64,000 nt of DNA from Roseomonas haemaphysalidis (lineage in GTDB: Bacteria > Pseudomonadota > Alphaproteobacteria > Acetobacterales > Acetobacteraceae), in NCBI RefSeq assembly GCF_017355405.1, contig NZ_CP061177.1, positions 2,029,001-2,093,000 on the forward strand, in the 5' to 3' direction. Below the pieces are notes generated by a model. It saw only the letters and a list, made by a program, of their open reading frames with translations. It did no database searches and had not been told where the DNA came from. Both the position numbers and the translations under genes were made by a program. Shown here one piece after another: positions 51,219 through 59,539 of this stretch (its first letter is position 1; each line of letters opens with the position of its first letter).

Positions 51219-52363
51219 GTGAGGCCCCGGGCCGCGCGACTGGCATCGCCATGCCCGGGGACGTGGCGGGGCATGCCCTGTCGCTGCGCGGCATCACCAA
51301 GCGCTACGGCGGCTTCGCCGCCGCCCAGGATGTGAGCCTGGAGATCGGGCGGGGCGAGTTCCTGACGCTGCTGGGCCCCTCGGGCTCGGGCAAGACCACG
51401 CTGCTGATGTGCATCGCGGGCTTCGTGGCGCCCGATGCGGGGCAGGTGCTGCTGGACGGGCGCGACATCACCGCCCTGCCGCCGGAACGCCGCGACTTCG
51501 GCATGGTGTTCCAGGGCTACGCACTGTTTCCCCATCTGTCGGTGGCGGAAAACGTCGCCTTTCCGCTGCGCGTGCGCCGCCTGTCCAAGCCCGAGCAGAC
51601 CGCCAAGGTGCGCGCGGCGCTGGACCTGGTGCAGCTCGGCGGGCTGGCGGACCGGATGCCGGCGCAGCTTTCGGGCGGCCAGCAGCAGCGCGTGGCGCTG
51701 GCCCGCGCCCTGGTGTTCGACCCGGCCCTGCTGCTGCTGGACGAGCCGCTGAGCGCACTGGACAAGAAGCTGCGGGCCGAGTTGCAAGAGGAGCTGAAGG
51801 CACTGCACCGCCGGGTGGGGCGCACTTTCGTCAACGTCACCCACGACCAGGAAGAGGCGCTGAGCCTGTCCGACCGCATCGCCATCCTGAACGGCGGGCG
51901 GCTGGTGCAGCAGGGCAGCCCGGCGCAGCTCTACGAGGCGCCGCGCTCGCGCTTCGTGGCGGACTTCCTGGGCAAGGCCAACTTCATCGCCGGCCGGGCC
52001 GAGCCGGATGGCGGCGGCATCCGCGCCGGCGCCACGCGGGTGGCCCTGGCCCCCGGCGCCCGCCCGCCGGCCGGCGCCCTCGTGCTGCTGGCGCTGCGGC
52101 CGGAAAAGGTGGCGCTGCTCTCGCCGGGGCAGGGCGCGGACACGGTGGTGGACGGCACGGTGGAACGCTGGTCCTATCTCGGCAGCGGCTTTTCGCTCGT
52201 GGTGGCCACGGCCGACCTGGGGCCGCTGCGCGCCATCCTGCCGGCCTGGAACGCGCCCTTCGCGCCGGCCGAGGGGCTGCCCGTGCGGCTGGGCTGGGCC
52301 GCCGGGGCCGCCGTGCCGGTGGAGGAGGATGCCCCCGCCGCCCCGGCGCCGCTTGCGCCTTGA
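51215..52363 (+). CDS. ABC transporter ATPase, PotA/spermidine-putrescine type (orphan)
   Basis: A 382-residue ATPase of the CUT1/PotA branch. Walker A GPSGSGKTTLL, Q-loop FQGYALFPHLSV, signature LSGGQQQRVALARAL, Walker B LLLLDEPLSALD and H-loop NVTHDQEEAL are all intact. A C-terminal TOBE regulatory domain begins near residue 250, with LLALRPEKVALL. The GTG at 51215 overlaps the aldolase stop (GTGA); an ATG at 51251 is the alternative. No permease or binding-protein gene of this type is adjacent, so the ATPase must serve membrane subunits encoded elsewhere. Confidence 0.9.
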   Translation: MSEAPGRATGIAMPGDVAGHALSLRGITKRYGGFAAAQDVSLEIGRGEFLTLLGPSGSGKTTLLMCIAGFVAPDAGQVLLDGRDITALPPERRDFGMVFQGYALFPHLSVAENVAFPLRVRRLSKPEQTAKVRAALDLVQLGGLADRMPAQLSGGQQQRVALARALVFDPALLLLDEPLSALDKKLRAELQEELKALHRRVGRTFVNVTHDQEEALSLSDRIAILNGGRLVQQGSPAQLYEAPRSRFVADFLGKANFIAGRAEPDGGGIRAGATRVALAPGARPPAGALVLLALRPEKVALLSPGQGADTVVDGTVERWSYLGSGFSLVVATADLGPLRAILPAWNAPFAPAEGLPVRLGWAAGAAVPVEEDAPAAPAPLAP

Positions 52364-52418
52364 CGCGGCGGCCCGGCCGGGTCTGTGATCCGTGCCGCAT
52401 CGCATCGAAGGACCGGCC

Positions 52419-53207
52419 ATGAACGTTGCCACCCCGCCCGCCCGGATGAACTGTTCCGAGGAGGAATGGCGGGTCCGCTGCGACCTCGCCGCCCTGTACC
52501 GGCTGGTCGCGCACTTCAGGATGACGGACTTCATCTACACGCATCTCAGCGCCCGCGTGCCGGGGCCCGAGCACCACTTCCTGATCAACAAGTATGGCGT
52601 GCTGTTCGACGAGATGCGCGCCAGCGACCTGGTGAAGATCGACCTCAACGGCAACGTGGTGGAGGACGACCCCTCCTCCAAGCCGGTCAACGCCGCGGGC
52701 TTCACCATCCATTCGGCGCTGCACATGGCGCGCGAGGATGCCTTCTGCGTGGTGCATACCCACACCGCCGCGGGCATCGCCGTGTCGGCGCAGAAGCACG
52801 GGCTGCTGCCGATCAGCCAGCACGCGCTGAAGTTCTACGGCCACCTCGCCTACCATGGCTACGAGGGCGTGGCGCTGGACCTGGACGAGCGGGACCGGCT
52901 GGTGGCCGACATCGGCCCCCACAAGGCGATGATCCTGCGCAACCATGGCCTGCTGGTGACGGGGCGCACCATCCCCGAGGCCTTCAACATGATCTACTAC
53001 CTGGAGCGCGCCTGCCAGGCGCAGGTCGCGGCCCTGTCCGGCGGCGCCGAGCTGGTGCTGCCGCCGGAGGAAGTGCGCCTCAAGACCGCCGCCCAGTTCA
53101 ACGGCACCACGCCGGCGGAGAACGAGGCCAAGCTGGCGCATTTCGAATGGGCCTGGCCCACCGCGCTGCGGCTGATCGAGAACAACAAGATCGACTGGCG
53201 CAGCTGA
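52419..53207 (+). CDS. Class II aldolase/adducin family protein (second copy)
   Basis: A 262-residue paralogue of the protein at 50442-51218. Shared blocks are FIYTHLSARVPGPEHHFLIN, IHSALHMAREDAFCVVHTHT and MILRNHGLLVTGRTIPEAF, giving the three metal His residues. GAAGGA 9 bases before the ATG at 52419 decides the start. It lies 55 bases after the ABC ATPase and may be in the same transcript. Its middle (SQHALKFYGHLAYHGY) differs from the first copy (NQMNMEFTDRVAIHEY), so substrate specificity probably differs too. A perfect GC hairpin closes the transcript. Confidence 0.9.
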   Translation: MNVATPPARMNCSEEEWRVRCDLAALYRLVAHFRMTDFIYTHLSARVPGPEHHFLINKYGVLFDEMRASDLVKIDLNGNVVEDDPSSKPVNAAGFTIHSALHMAREDAFCVVHTHTAAGIAVSAQKHGLLPISQHALKFYGHLAYHGYEGVALDLDERDRLVADIGPHKAMILRNHGLLVTGRTIPEAFNMIYYLERACQAQVAALSGGAELVLPPEEVRLKTAAQFNGTTPAENEAKLAHFEWAWPTALRLIENNKIDWRS

Positions 53208-53210
53208 ACC

Positions 53211-53238
53211 GGGCCGGGGCGCCCGCGCGCCCCGGCCC
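53211..53238. terminator. Perfect 12-base GC hairpin between convergent genes
   Basis: GGGCCGGGGCGC (53211-53222) pairs perfectly with GCGCCCCGGCCC (53227-53238) around a CCGC loop, 4 bases after the aldolase stop and 8 bases before the stop of the convergent Bug gene. No T-run, so it is probably a bidirectional terminator or a transcript-protecting stem. Confidence 0.65.
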
Positions 53239-53245
53239 CGCGTGG

Positions 53246-54244
53246 CTAGTCCACCTTGGCGCCCGAGCGGCGCACCACCTCGGCCCATTTCTGGACTTCC
53301 GCCGCCACGAAGCGCTCGAACGCCTCGGGGCTGGTGCCGCCGTCCGGCGTCAGGTCCGGCTTCATGCCGCCTAGGTCCGCGAGCTTGGCCCAGGTGTCGC
53401 GGTCCTTCACCACGGCGTCGATCTCGGCGCCCAGCCTGTCGATGATCGGCCTGGGCGTGCGGGCCGGGGCCTGGACGCCGAACCAGCCGGTCGCCTCCAC
53501 GCCGGGCAGCCCTTCCTCGGCGGTGGTGGGCACGTCGGGCAGGGCGGCGCTGCGGGTGGTGGTGGTCACCGCCAGGGCCCGCAGGCGCCCGTCGCGGATA
53601 TGGCCGATGGCGCTGGGCAGGTTGTCCACCCCCACCTCGACGCGCCCCGCCATCACCTCCGCGATCATCGGCCCGGCGCCGCGGAAGGGCACGTGCGTCA
53701 TCTGGATGCCGGCTTCCAGCTTCAGCAGCTCGCCCGCCATGTGCAGCGAGGTGCCGGCGCCGGAGGAGCCGTGGTTCAGCAGGCCCGGCTTGGCCTTGGC
53801 CATCGCCACCAGCTCGCGCAGCGTCCTCACCGGCAGGTCTTTGTTCACGAAGATGACGTTGGGGACGCGGATCAGCAGCCCCACCGCCGCGAGGTCCGAC
53901 GGCTTGTAGCCGATCTGCCCGGCATAGAGCGCGTAGTTGATGGCGCCAGAGGACACCGTCTGCATCAGGATGGAATAGCCGTCGGGGTCCGCGCGCGCGA
54001 CCACCTCGGAGCCGATGTTGCCGCCGGCGCCGGCCCGGTTCTCGATGGGAAAGGGCTGGCCCAGGCGGGTCTGCAACTGCGCCGCCAGGATGCGGGCCGC
54101 GATGTCCGTGGTGCCGGCGGGCGCGAAGGGCACGATGAACTTCACCGGCCGCGTGGGCCAGGCAGGCTGGGCCCGGGCCGCCAGGGGCGCGAGGGGCAGG
54201 AGGGCGGCGGCGCCCAGCAGGGCGCGGCGTGGCAGATTCGGCAT
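53246..54244 (-). CDS. Bug-family tripartite tricarboxylate transporter substrate-binding protein
   Basis: A 332-residue periplasmic receptor. The leader PRRALLGAAALLPLAPLAAR has Arg-Arg and cleaves near ARAQ. PTRPVKFIVPFAPAGTTDI, FPIENRAGAGGNIGSEVVAR with PDGYSI, and MAGRVEVGVDNLPSAIGHI are the Bug signatures, the last with the conserved binding-site Asp. GGAGACG upstream supports the Met at 54244. Like the one at 12857 it has no TctA/TctB partner here. It converges with the ghrA-aldolase run, whose small hydroxyacid metabolism it may serve. Confidence 0.9.
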   Translation of the reverse strand: MPNLPRRALLGAAALLPLAPLAARAQPAWPTRPVKFIVPFAPAGTTDIAARILAAQLQTRLGQPFPIENRAGAGGNIGSEVVARADPDGYSILMQTVSSGAINYALYAGQIGYKPSDLAAVGLLIRVPNVIFVNKDLPVRTLRELVAMAKAKPGLLNHGSSGAGTSLHMAGELLKLEAGIQMTHVPFRGAGPMIAEVMAGRVEVGVDNLPSAIGHIRDGRLRALAVTTTTRSAALPDVPTTAEEGLPGVEATGWFGVQAPARTPRPIIDRLGAEIDAVVKDRDTWAKLADLGGMKPDLTPDGGTSPEAFERFVAAEVQKWAEVVRRSGAKVD

Positions 54245-54406
54245 GGGCGTCTCCTTCAACCACACCGGCGGAGGTCTCGGCTGCCTCCGTCTTGCGATCT
54301 GGCTGCCCTGTTCCTGCCGCAAGCGGGTGGCAGGTTGCAAGGAGCGTGATACGGGCCAGATGCCGGGGGGCGGATGGCGGCGTGCTTCACCAGGGATCCA
54401 GGTCAG

Positions 54407-56152
54407 ATGCGCTTCTTGAAGGTTTATGCGCGGGTGCTCGGTCTGCTCAGGCCGGACCGCAACGTCGCGGTCGGGCTGGCTGGCATCGCTCTCGCGGTGG
54501 CTGGCCTGCAATTCCTGGAACCCGTGATGTTCGGCCGGGTGGTGGACGTGCTGTCCGGCGGCGGCGGCATGGCCGTGCTGCAGCTCCTGGGCGTGTGGGC
54601 GGTGGTCGGCCTCGCAGGCATCGGCTTCAACGCCGCCAGCGCCCTGTTCTCCGACCGCATGGCCCACCGCAACCGCATGGCGGTGATGCACCGCTACTAC
54701 CAGCACGTGCTGGCCATGCCGCCCGCCTTTCACGGTGACACGCAGTCCGGCCGCCTGATGAAGGTGATGCTGGTCGGCTCCGACAACCTGTTCGGCCTTT
54801 GGCTGTCGTTTTTCCGCGAGCACCTCATCACGGTGCTCGCCGCCGCCGTGCTGCTGCCGCTCAGCCTGGTGCTGAACTGGCGCCTGGGGCTGTTGCTGGT
54901 CGGGCTGGTGGTGGTGTTCTGCACGGTGGCCGCCTTTGTGGTGCAGCGCACCCACAAGGCGCAGGCGACGGTGGAAGGGCTGCACAGCCAGCTGGCCGGC
55001 AGCGCGCAGGACACGCTCTCCAACATCCTGGTGGTGCAGTCCTTCGCCCGGCTGGAAGCCGAATCGAAGCTGTTCGGCGGCATCATCCGGCAGGTGCTGG
55101 AGCGGCAGGGGCCGGTGCTGAACTGGTGGGCCGTGCTGTCGGTGCTGACCCGCTCGGCGTCCACGCTGTGCATCATGGCCATCTTCGTGCTGGGCGCCTG
55201 GCTGAACGGCCGCGGCGAGGCCAGCGTCGGCCAGATCGTGTCCTTCATGGGCTTCGCCATGATGCTGATCGGCCGGCTGGAGGCGCTGGTGGGCTTTGTT
55301 GCGCGGCTGGTGTTCCAGATGCCCGCGCTGGAAGAGCTGTTCGCCGTGATCGACAGCAAGAGCAGCGTGCCCGACCGACCCAACGCGCTGGACATCGGCC
55401 GCGCCTCGGGGCGCGTCGCCTTCGAGGAAGTGGGCTTCGCCTATCCCGGCAACGCCGTGACGCTGTCTGGCGTCAGTTTCCGGGCCGAGGCCGGGCGCAG
55501 CGTGGCGCTGGTCGGCCAGACGGGCGCGGGCAAGACCACCGCCATGGCGCTGCTGCAGCGGCTGTGGGACCCGGCGGTCGGCCGCGTCACGATTGATGAC
55601 GTGGACCTGCGGGACATGACGCTGGAAAGCCTGCGCCGCAATGTCGGCGTGGTGTTCCAGGACAGCATGCTGTTCAACCGCACCATCCGCGAGAATTTGC
55701 TGGTTGGCCGCCCCGAGGCAACGCAGGAGGAGATCGAGGAAGCCTGCCGCATGGCTGAGGCGCATGACTTCATCTTGCGCCAGCCGCAGGGCTACGACAC
55801 GCCGGTGGGCGAGCGCGGCGGCGCGCTGTCCGGCGGCCAGAAGCAGCGGCTGGCGATCGCCCGCGCGCTGCTGAAGAACCCGCCCATCCTGATCCTGGAC
55901 GAGGCGACCAGCGCGCTGGACGCCGCGACCGAGGCGCGGGTGCAGAAGGCGCTCAAGGCCCTGATGGCCGGCCGCACCACCTTCATCATCGCCCACCGTC
56001 TGTCCACCATCCGCGAGGCGGACGAGATCCTGGTGTTCGAGGCGGGGCAGGTGGTGGAGCGCGGCGACTTCGGACAGCTGGTCCGCCAGGGCGGCGTCTT
56101 CGCGGAGCTGGTGCGGACCCAGATGCCGCCGGCCCTGGCCCTGGTGGCGTGA
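54407..56152 (+). CDS. ndvA: ABC exporter of cyclic beta-1,2-glucan type (NdvA/ChvA-like)
   Basis: A 581-residue fused half-transporter, close to NdvA in length (588). The N-terminus RFLKVYARVLGLLRPDRN matches NdvA/ChvA, followed by about six helices. The ATPase has Walker A GQTGAGKTTAM, signature LSGGQKQRLAIARALL, Walker B ILILDEATSALD and the H-loop IIAHRLSTI. FQDSMLFNRTIRENL is the Q-loop. The Met at 54407 fits NdvA; a Met at 54374 adds 11 residues. Export of a cyclic or linear glucan to the periplasm is the family role; no cyclic glucan synthase gene is in view. Confidence 0.85.
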   Translation: MRFLKVYARVLGLLRPDRNVAVGLAGIALAVAGLQFLEPVMFGRVVDVLSGGGGMAVLQLLGVWAVVGLAGIGFNAASALFSDRMAHRNRMAVMHRYYQHVLAMPPAFHGDTQSGRLMKVMLVGSDNLFGLWLSFFREHLITVLAAAVLLPLSLVLNWRLGLLLVGLVVVFCTVAAFVVQRTHKAQATVEGLHSQLAGSAQDTLSNILVVQSFARLEAESKLFGGIIRQVLERQGPVLNWWAVLSVLTRSASTLCIMAIFVLGAWLNGRGEASVGQIVSFMGFAMMLIGRLEALVGFVARLVFQMPALEELFAVIDSKSSVPDRPNALDIGRASGRVAFEEVGFAYPGNAVTLSGVSFRAEAGRSVALVGQTGAGKTTAMALLQRLWDPAVGRVTIDDVDLRDMTLESLRRNVGVVFQDSMLFNRTIRENLLVGRPEATQEEIEEACRMAEAHDFILRQPQGYDTPVGERGGALSGGQKQRLAIARALLKNPPILILDEATSALDAATEARVQKALKALMAGRTTFIIAHRLSTIREADEILVFEAGQVVERGDFGQLVRQGGVFAELVRTQMPPALALVA

Positions 56153-56195
56153 GCCGCCAGACCGCCCCGTCAAGGCTTCCATAACCCTTTATCCG

Positions 56196-56224
56196 TTGAC
56201 GCCGGGGGCCGTGGCCCGCATGGT
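56196..56224 (+). promoter_or_regulatory. Weak candidate promoter of thrS
   Basis: TTGACG at 56196-56201 matches -35 in five of six bases. CATGGT at 56219-56224 is a poor -10 at a 17-base spacing. It lies in the 111-base gap before thrS. No leader with obvious autoregulatory anticodon mimicry was seen. Confidence 0.25.
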
Positions 56225-56263
56225 CCGCGCCCCCGAACTTACGTCAAACGGAAGTGCATTCTG

Positions 56264-58216
56264 ATGCCTGCGATCACGCTGCCCGACCAGTCCGTCCGCA
56301 ATTTCGACGGGACTGTGACGGGCACGACCGTGGCCGCCAGCATCGGCCCGGGCCTGGCCAAGGCCGCGCTGGCCATGCAGGTCGACGGGGTGCTGCGCGA
56401 CCTGTCCCACAGCATCGAGGCGGATGCGAGCGTCCGCTTCATCACCCGCCGCGACCCCGAGGCGCTGGAGATGATCCGGCATGACTCGGCGCATGTGCTG
56501 GCCGAGGCGGTGCAGGCGCTCTACCCCGGCACCCAGGTGACCATCGGCCCGTCCATCGAGAACGGCTTCTACTACGACTTCGCCCGCAACGAGCCCTTCA
56601 CGCCCGAGGAGTTGCCGAAGATCGAGGCGAAGATGCGCGAGATCATCGCGCGCAATGCCAGCTTCGTGCGCGAGGAATGGCCGCGCGAAGACGCCATCGC
56701 CTTCTTCGAGAACAAGGGCGAGCGCTACAAGGCCGAGCTGATCCGCGACCTGCCGGCCGACCAGGCGATCAGCATCTACCGCCAGGGCGAGTGGCTGGAC
56801 CTGTGCCGCGGCCCGCATATGCGCGGTACCGGCGATGTCGGCACCGCCTTCAAGCTGATGAAGGTGGCCGGCGCCTATTGGCGCGGCGACCACCGCAACG
56901 CCATGCTCAGCCGCATCTACGGTACCGCCTGGCGCGACCAGAAGGAGCTGGACGCCTACCTGCTGCAGCTGGAGGAGGCGGAGCGCCGCGACCACCGCCG
57001 CATTGGCAAGGAAATGGACCTGTTCCACCTGCAGGAGGAGGCGGCCGGGTCGATCTTCTGGCACCCCAAGGGCTGGCGCCTTTATACCACCGTGCAGGAC
57101 TACATGCGCCGCCGGCTGGACGCGGCAGAGTACCAGGAGGTGAAGACCCCGCAGCTGGTCGACCGCCGGCTGTGGGAAGCCTCTGGCCACTGGGAAAAGT
57201 ACCGGGAAAACATGTTCCTGGCGACGGTGGACGACGAGTCCGAGAAGGACCGCGTGCTGGCACTGAAGCCGATGAACTGCCCCTGCCACGTGCAGATCTT
57301 CAACCACGGCCTGCGCTCCTACCGTGAGCTGCCGATGCGCATGGCCGAGTTCGGCGCCTGCCACCGCTATGAGCCGAGCGGCGCGCTGCACGGCATCATG
57401 CGCGTGCGTGCCTTCACGCAGGACGACGCCCACATTTTCTGCACCGAGGCGCAGATCGCGCAGGAAACGGTGGAGTTCGTGGACCTGCTGTCCAAGGTCT
57501 ACCGCGACTTCGGCTTCACCGAATTCCGCGTGAAGTTCAGCGACCGCCCGGAGAAGCGCGCCGGCGACGACGCCACCTGGGACCGTTCGGAAGGCGCGCT
57601 CAAGGAAGCCTGCCGCATCGCCGGCGTGGAATACGAGCTGAACCCGGGGGAGGGCGCCTTCTACGGCCCCAAGCTGGAGTTCGTCCTGCGCGACGCGATC
57701 GGCCGCGACTGGCAGTGCGGCACGCTGCAGGTGGATTTCGTGCTGCCCGAGCGGCTGGACGCCGTCTATGTCGGCGAGGACGGCAACCGGCACCGGCCGG
57801 TGATGCTGCACCGCGCCATCCTGGGTTCCTTCGAGCGCTTCCTCGGCATCCTGATCGAGGAGCATGCCGGGCGCTTCCCGCTGTGGCTGGCCCCCGTGCA
57901 GGTGGCGGTGGCCACCATTGTGGACGAGGCGGCGCCCTTCGCGAGAGAGGTGGCCGCCGCGTTCCGCGCCGCCGGGCTGGCGGTCGAGCTGGACCTGCGC
58001 AACGAGAAAATCAACCGCAAGGTGGTGGACCACATCGAGCAGCGGGTGCCGGTGCTGGCCGTGATCGGCCGGCGTGAGGCGGAGGAAGGCAAGGTGGTGC
58101 TGCGGCGCCTGCCGGGCCGCGAGCAGCAGGTGCTGACCCTGGCCGAGGCGGTCGCGGCCCTTGCGGCAGAGGCGCAGGCGCCCGATCTACGGCCTGTGGA
58201 TGTTGCAGTCGGCTGA
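56264..58216 (+). CDS. thrS: Threonyl-tRNA synthetase
   Basis: A 650-residue class II synthetase. An N-terminal TGS domain (about 1-61, [20 protein letters not shown]) precedes the N2 editing domain with HDSAH (His73, His77) and LCRGPH (Cys181, His185), the metal-like editing site that removes serine. The catalytic core has motif 1 around [20 protein letters not shown] with the zinc Cys339, motif 2 [20 protein letters not shown] and motif 3 [20 protein letters not shown]. The C-terminal anticodon domain begins near residue 535. All elements are intact. infC follows closely. Confidence 0.97.
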   Translation: MPAITLPDQSVRNFDGTVTGTTVAASIGPGLAKAALAMQVDGVLRDLSHSIEADASVRFITRRDPEALEMIRHDSAHVLAEAVQALYPGTQVTIGPSIENGFYYDFARNEPFTPEELPKIEAKMREIIARNASFVREEWPREDAIAFFENKGERYKAELIRDLPADQAISIYRQGEWLDLCRGPHMRGTGDVGTAFKLMKVAGAYWRGDHRNAMLSRIYGTAWRDQKELDAYLLQLEEAERRDHRRIGKEMDLFHLQEEAAGSIFWHPKGWRLYTTVQDYMRRRLDAAEYQEVKTPQLVDRRLWEASGHWEKYRENMFLATVDDESEKDRVLALKPMNCPCHVQIFNHGLRSYRELPMRMAEFGACHRYEPSGALHGIMRVRAFTQDDAHIFCTEAQIAQETVEFVDLLSKVYRDFGFTEFRVKFSDRPEKRAGDDATWDRSEGALKEACRIAGVEYELNPGEGAFYGPKLEFVLRDAIGRDWQCGTLQVDFVLPERLDAVYVGEDGNRHRPVMLHRAILGSFERFLGILIEEHAGRFPLWLAPVQVAVATIVDEAAPFAREVAAAFRAAGLAVELDLRNEKINRKVVDHIEQRVPVLAVIGRREAEEGKVVLRRLPGREQQVLTLAEAVAALAAEAQAPDLRPVDVAVG

Positions 58217-58224
58217 AGACTGCA
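58204..58224 (+). promoter_or_regulatory. Hairpin over the thrS stop codon, ahead of infC
   Basis: TGCAGTC (58204-58210) pairs with GACTGCA (58218-58224) around a 7-base loop holding the thrS TGA. It is followed by an A-rich stretch, not a T-run. It could tune read-through from thrS into infC. Confidence 0.4.
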
Positions 58225-58262
58225 CCATAAACAGGCGATTCAGATTTCGTTCCAACAGCGAC

Positions 58263-58276
58263 AGGAGCCTACACTG
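58263..58276 (+). promoter_or_regulatory. Ribosome-binding site that sets a CTG start for infC
   Basis: AGGAG at 58263-58267 is followed after 6 bases by CTG (58274-58276), in frame with infC. The next 17 codons ([16 protein letters not shown]) match the N-terminal extension of alphaproteobacterial IF-3. No Shine-Dalgarno precedes the GTG at 58325. Confidence 0.65.
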
Positions 58277-58813
58277 GCCCGAGGCCCAATCCCGAACCAG
58301 CTTCCCCCCCGCGACGGACCGCGGGTGAATGAAGATATTCGCGTTCCGCAGGTGCGTCTGATCGACGAGGCCGGCGAGATGATCGGCGTGATGAGCGCCC
58401 GTGAGGCCCTGCTGCGCGCCTATGACGCCGGCATGGACTTGCTGGAGATCAGCCCCAACGCCGTCCCGCCGGTCTGCAAGATCACCGACTACGGCAAGTA
58501 CAAGTACGAGCAGCAGAAGAAGGCCAACGAGGCCCGCAAGAAGCAAAAGATCGTCGAGATCAAGGAAATCAAGGTTCGCCCGAACATTGATGACCACGAC
58601 TACGACGTGAAGATGCGTTCGGCCAAGTCGTTCCTGGATGAGGGCGACAAGGTGAAGGTGACGCTGCGCTTCCGTGGCCGCGAGATGGCGCACCAGGACC
58701 TGGGCGCGAAGGTGCTGGAACGGATCCGGACCGAGCTGGCGGAGCTGGCCAAGGTGGAGCAGATGCCCCGCCTGGAAAACCGGCAGATGATCATGGTGCT
58801 GGCGCCGAAATAA
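58274..58813 (+). CDS. infC: Translation initiation factor IF-3
   Basis: A 179-residue factor that binds the 30S subunit, keeps subunits apart and proofreads the start codon. The N-domain has [19 protein letters not shown] and [17 protein letters not shown], the linker is Lys-rich, and the C-domain has [19 protein letters not shown]. The start is taken as CTG 58274 because of AGGAG at the right distance and the family N-terminal extension; a GTG at 58325 gives 162 residues. Unusual starts let IF-3 repress its own translation, since it discriminates against non-AUG/GUG/UUG codons. rpmI and rplT do not follow; a strong terminator does. Confidence 0.94.
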   Translation: MARGPIPNQLPPRDGPRVNEDIRVPQVRLIDEAGEMIGVMSAREALLRAYDAGMDLLEISPNAVPPVCKITDYGKYKYEQQKKANEARKKQKIVEIKEIKVRPNIDDHDYDVKMRSAKSFLDEGDKVKVTLRFRGREMAHQDLGAKVLERIRTELAELAKVEQMPRLENRQMIMVLAPK

Positions 58814-58840
58814 CGGCTGCCGCGCCGGACCTGTCCGTGC

Positions 58841-58883
58841 CAACGCCCGGCCAGCTGCAAGCTGGCCGGGCGTTGGCGTTTTT
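58841..58883 (+). terminator. Strong rho-independent terminator after infC
   Basis: CAACGCCCGGCCAGCT (58841-58856) pairs perfectly over 16 bases with AGCTGGCCGGGCGTTG (58860-58875) around a GCA loop, followed by GCG and five T residues (58879-58883). This is the best intrinsic terminator in the window and closes the thrS-infC unit. Confidence 0.93.
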
Positions 58884-58953
58884 ATGCCGCGGCACCGCCG
58901 CAAAGCCGCGTTAATTCGCGTGCCTTATGGTGTTCGTGAACGGGAGACCCCTC

Positions 58954-59532
58954 ATGCACCGCCCCGCCGCCCTTGCCGCCCTGGCCTTTGGCTGCGCCAT
59001 GCTGCTGGCGCCGGCCCTGGCCCAGGCCGAGCCCGCCTTCGTGACCACACGGCTGAACCTGCAATCCGGCCCTGGCAACGAGTATCCCCCCGTCGCCTAT
59101 CTGGAGCCCGGCGTGCAGGTCGAGGTCTTCGGCTGCCTGCAAGGCTATGGCTGGTGCGACGTGGCGATCGGGCGGGATCGGGGCTGGGTGGCCGGCGCCT
59201 ATCTGCAGGCGCCGTATGAAAGCCGCCGCCAGCCGCTGGTCCAGGTGGCGCCCAGCATCGGCGTGCCGGTGATCGGCTTCAGCGTGGGCAGCTACTGGGA
59301 GCGCAACTACCGCGACCGCCCCTGGTATGGGGAGCGCGACCGCTGGGACCACCGGCCGTACCGTGCATACGGCCCGCCGACGGGCCCCGACTGGCGGCGC
59401 GACCGGCCGGACTGGGACCGGGGCCGCCCGGACCACGACCGCCCGGACCGTGACCACGGGCGGGACGGTCCGCGCGGCGACCGCGACCATGGCCGCCCGG
59501 GCGACAGGCGCGACGACCGCAACTGGCGTTGA
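58954..59532 (+). CDS. Exported SH3-domain protein with charged tail
   Basis: A 192-residue secreted protein. The signal peptide is HRPAALAALAFGCAMLLAPA, cleaved near AQAE. An SH3-type domain follows at about 30-90: TRLNLQSGPGNEYPPVAYLE, then GYGWCDVAIGRDRGWV, matching the bacterial SH3_3 pattern. A low-complexity tail of Arg, Asp, Gly, Pro and His repeats (about 145-192) follows. GGGAG before the ATG at 58954 supports the start. Such proteins usually bind cell-wall or envelope ligands; the tail could bind metal or be disordered. No partner gene is evident. Confidence 0.8.
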   Translation: MHRPAALAALAFGCAMLLAPALAQAEPAFVTTRLNLQSGPGNEYPPVAYLEPGVQVEVFGCLQGYGWCDVAIGRDRGWVAGAYLQAPYESRRQPLVQVAPSIGVPVIGFSVGSYWERNYRDRPWYGERDRWDHRPYRAYGPPTGPDWRRDRPDWDRGRPDHDRPDRDHGRDGPRGDRDHGRPGDRRDDRNWR

Positions 59533-59539
59533 CGGCGGT

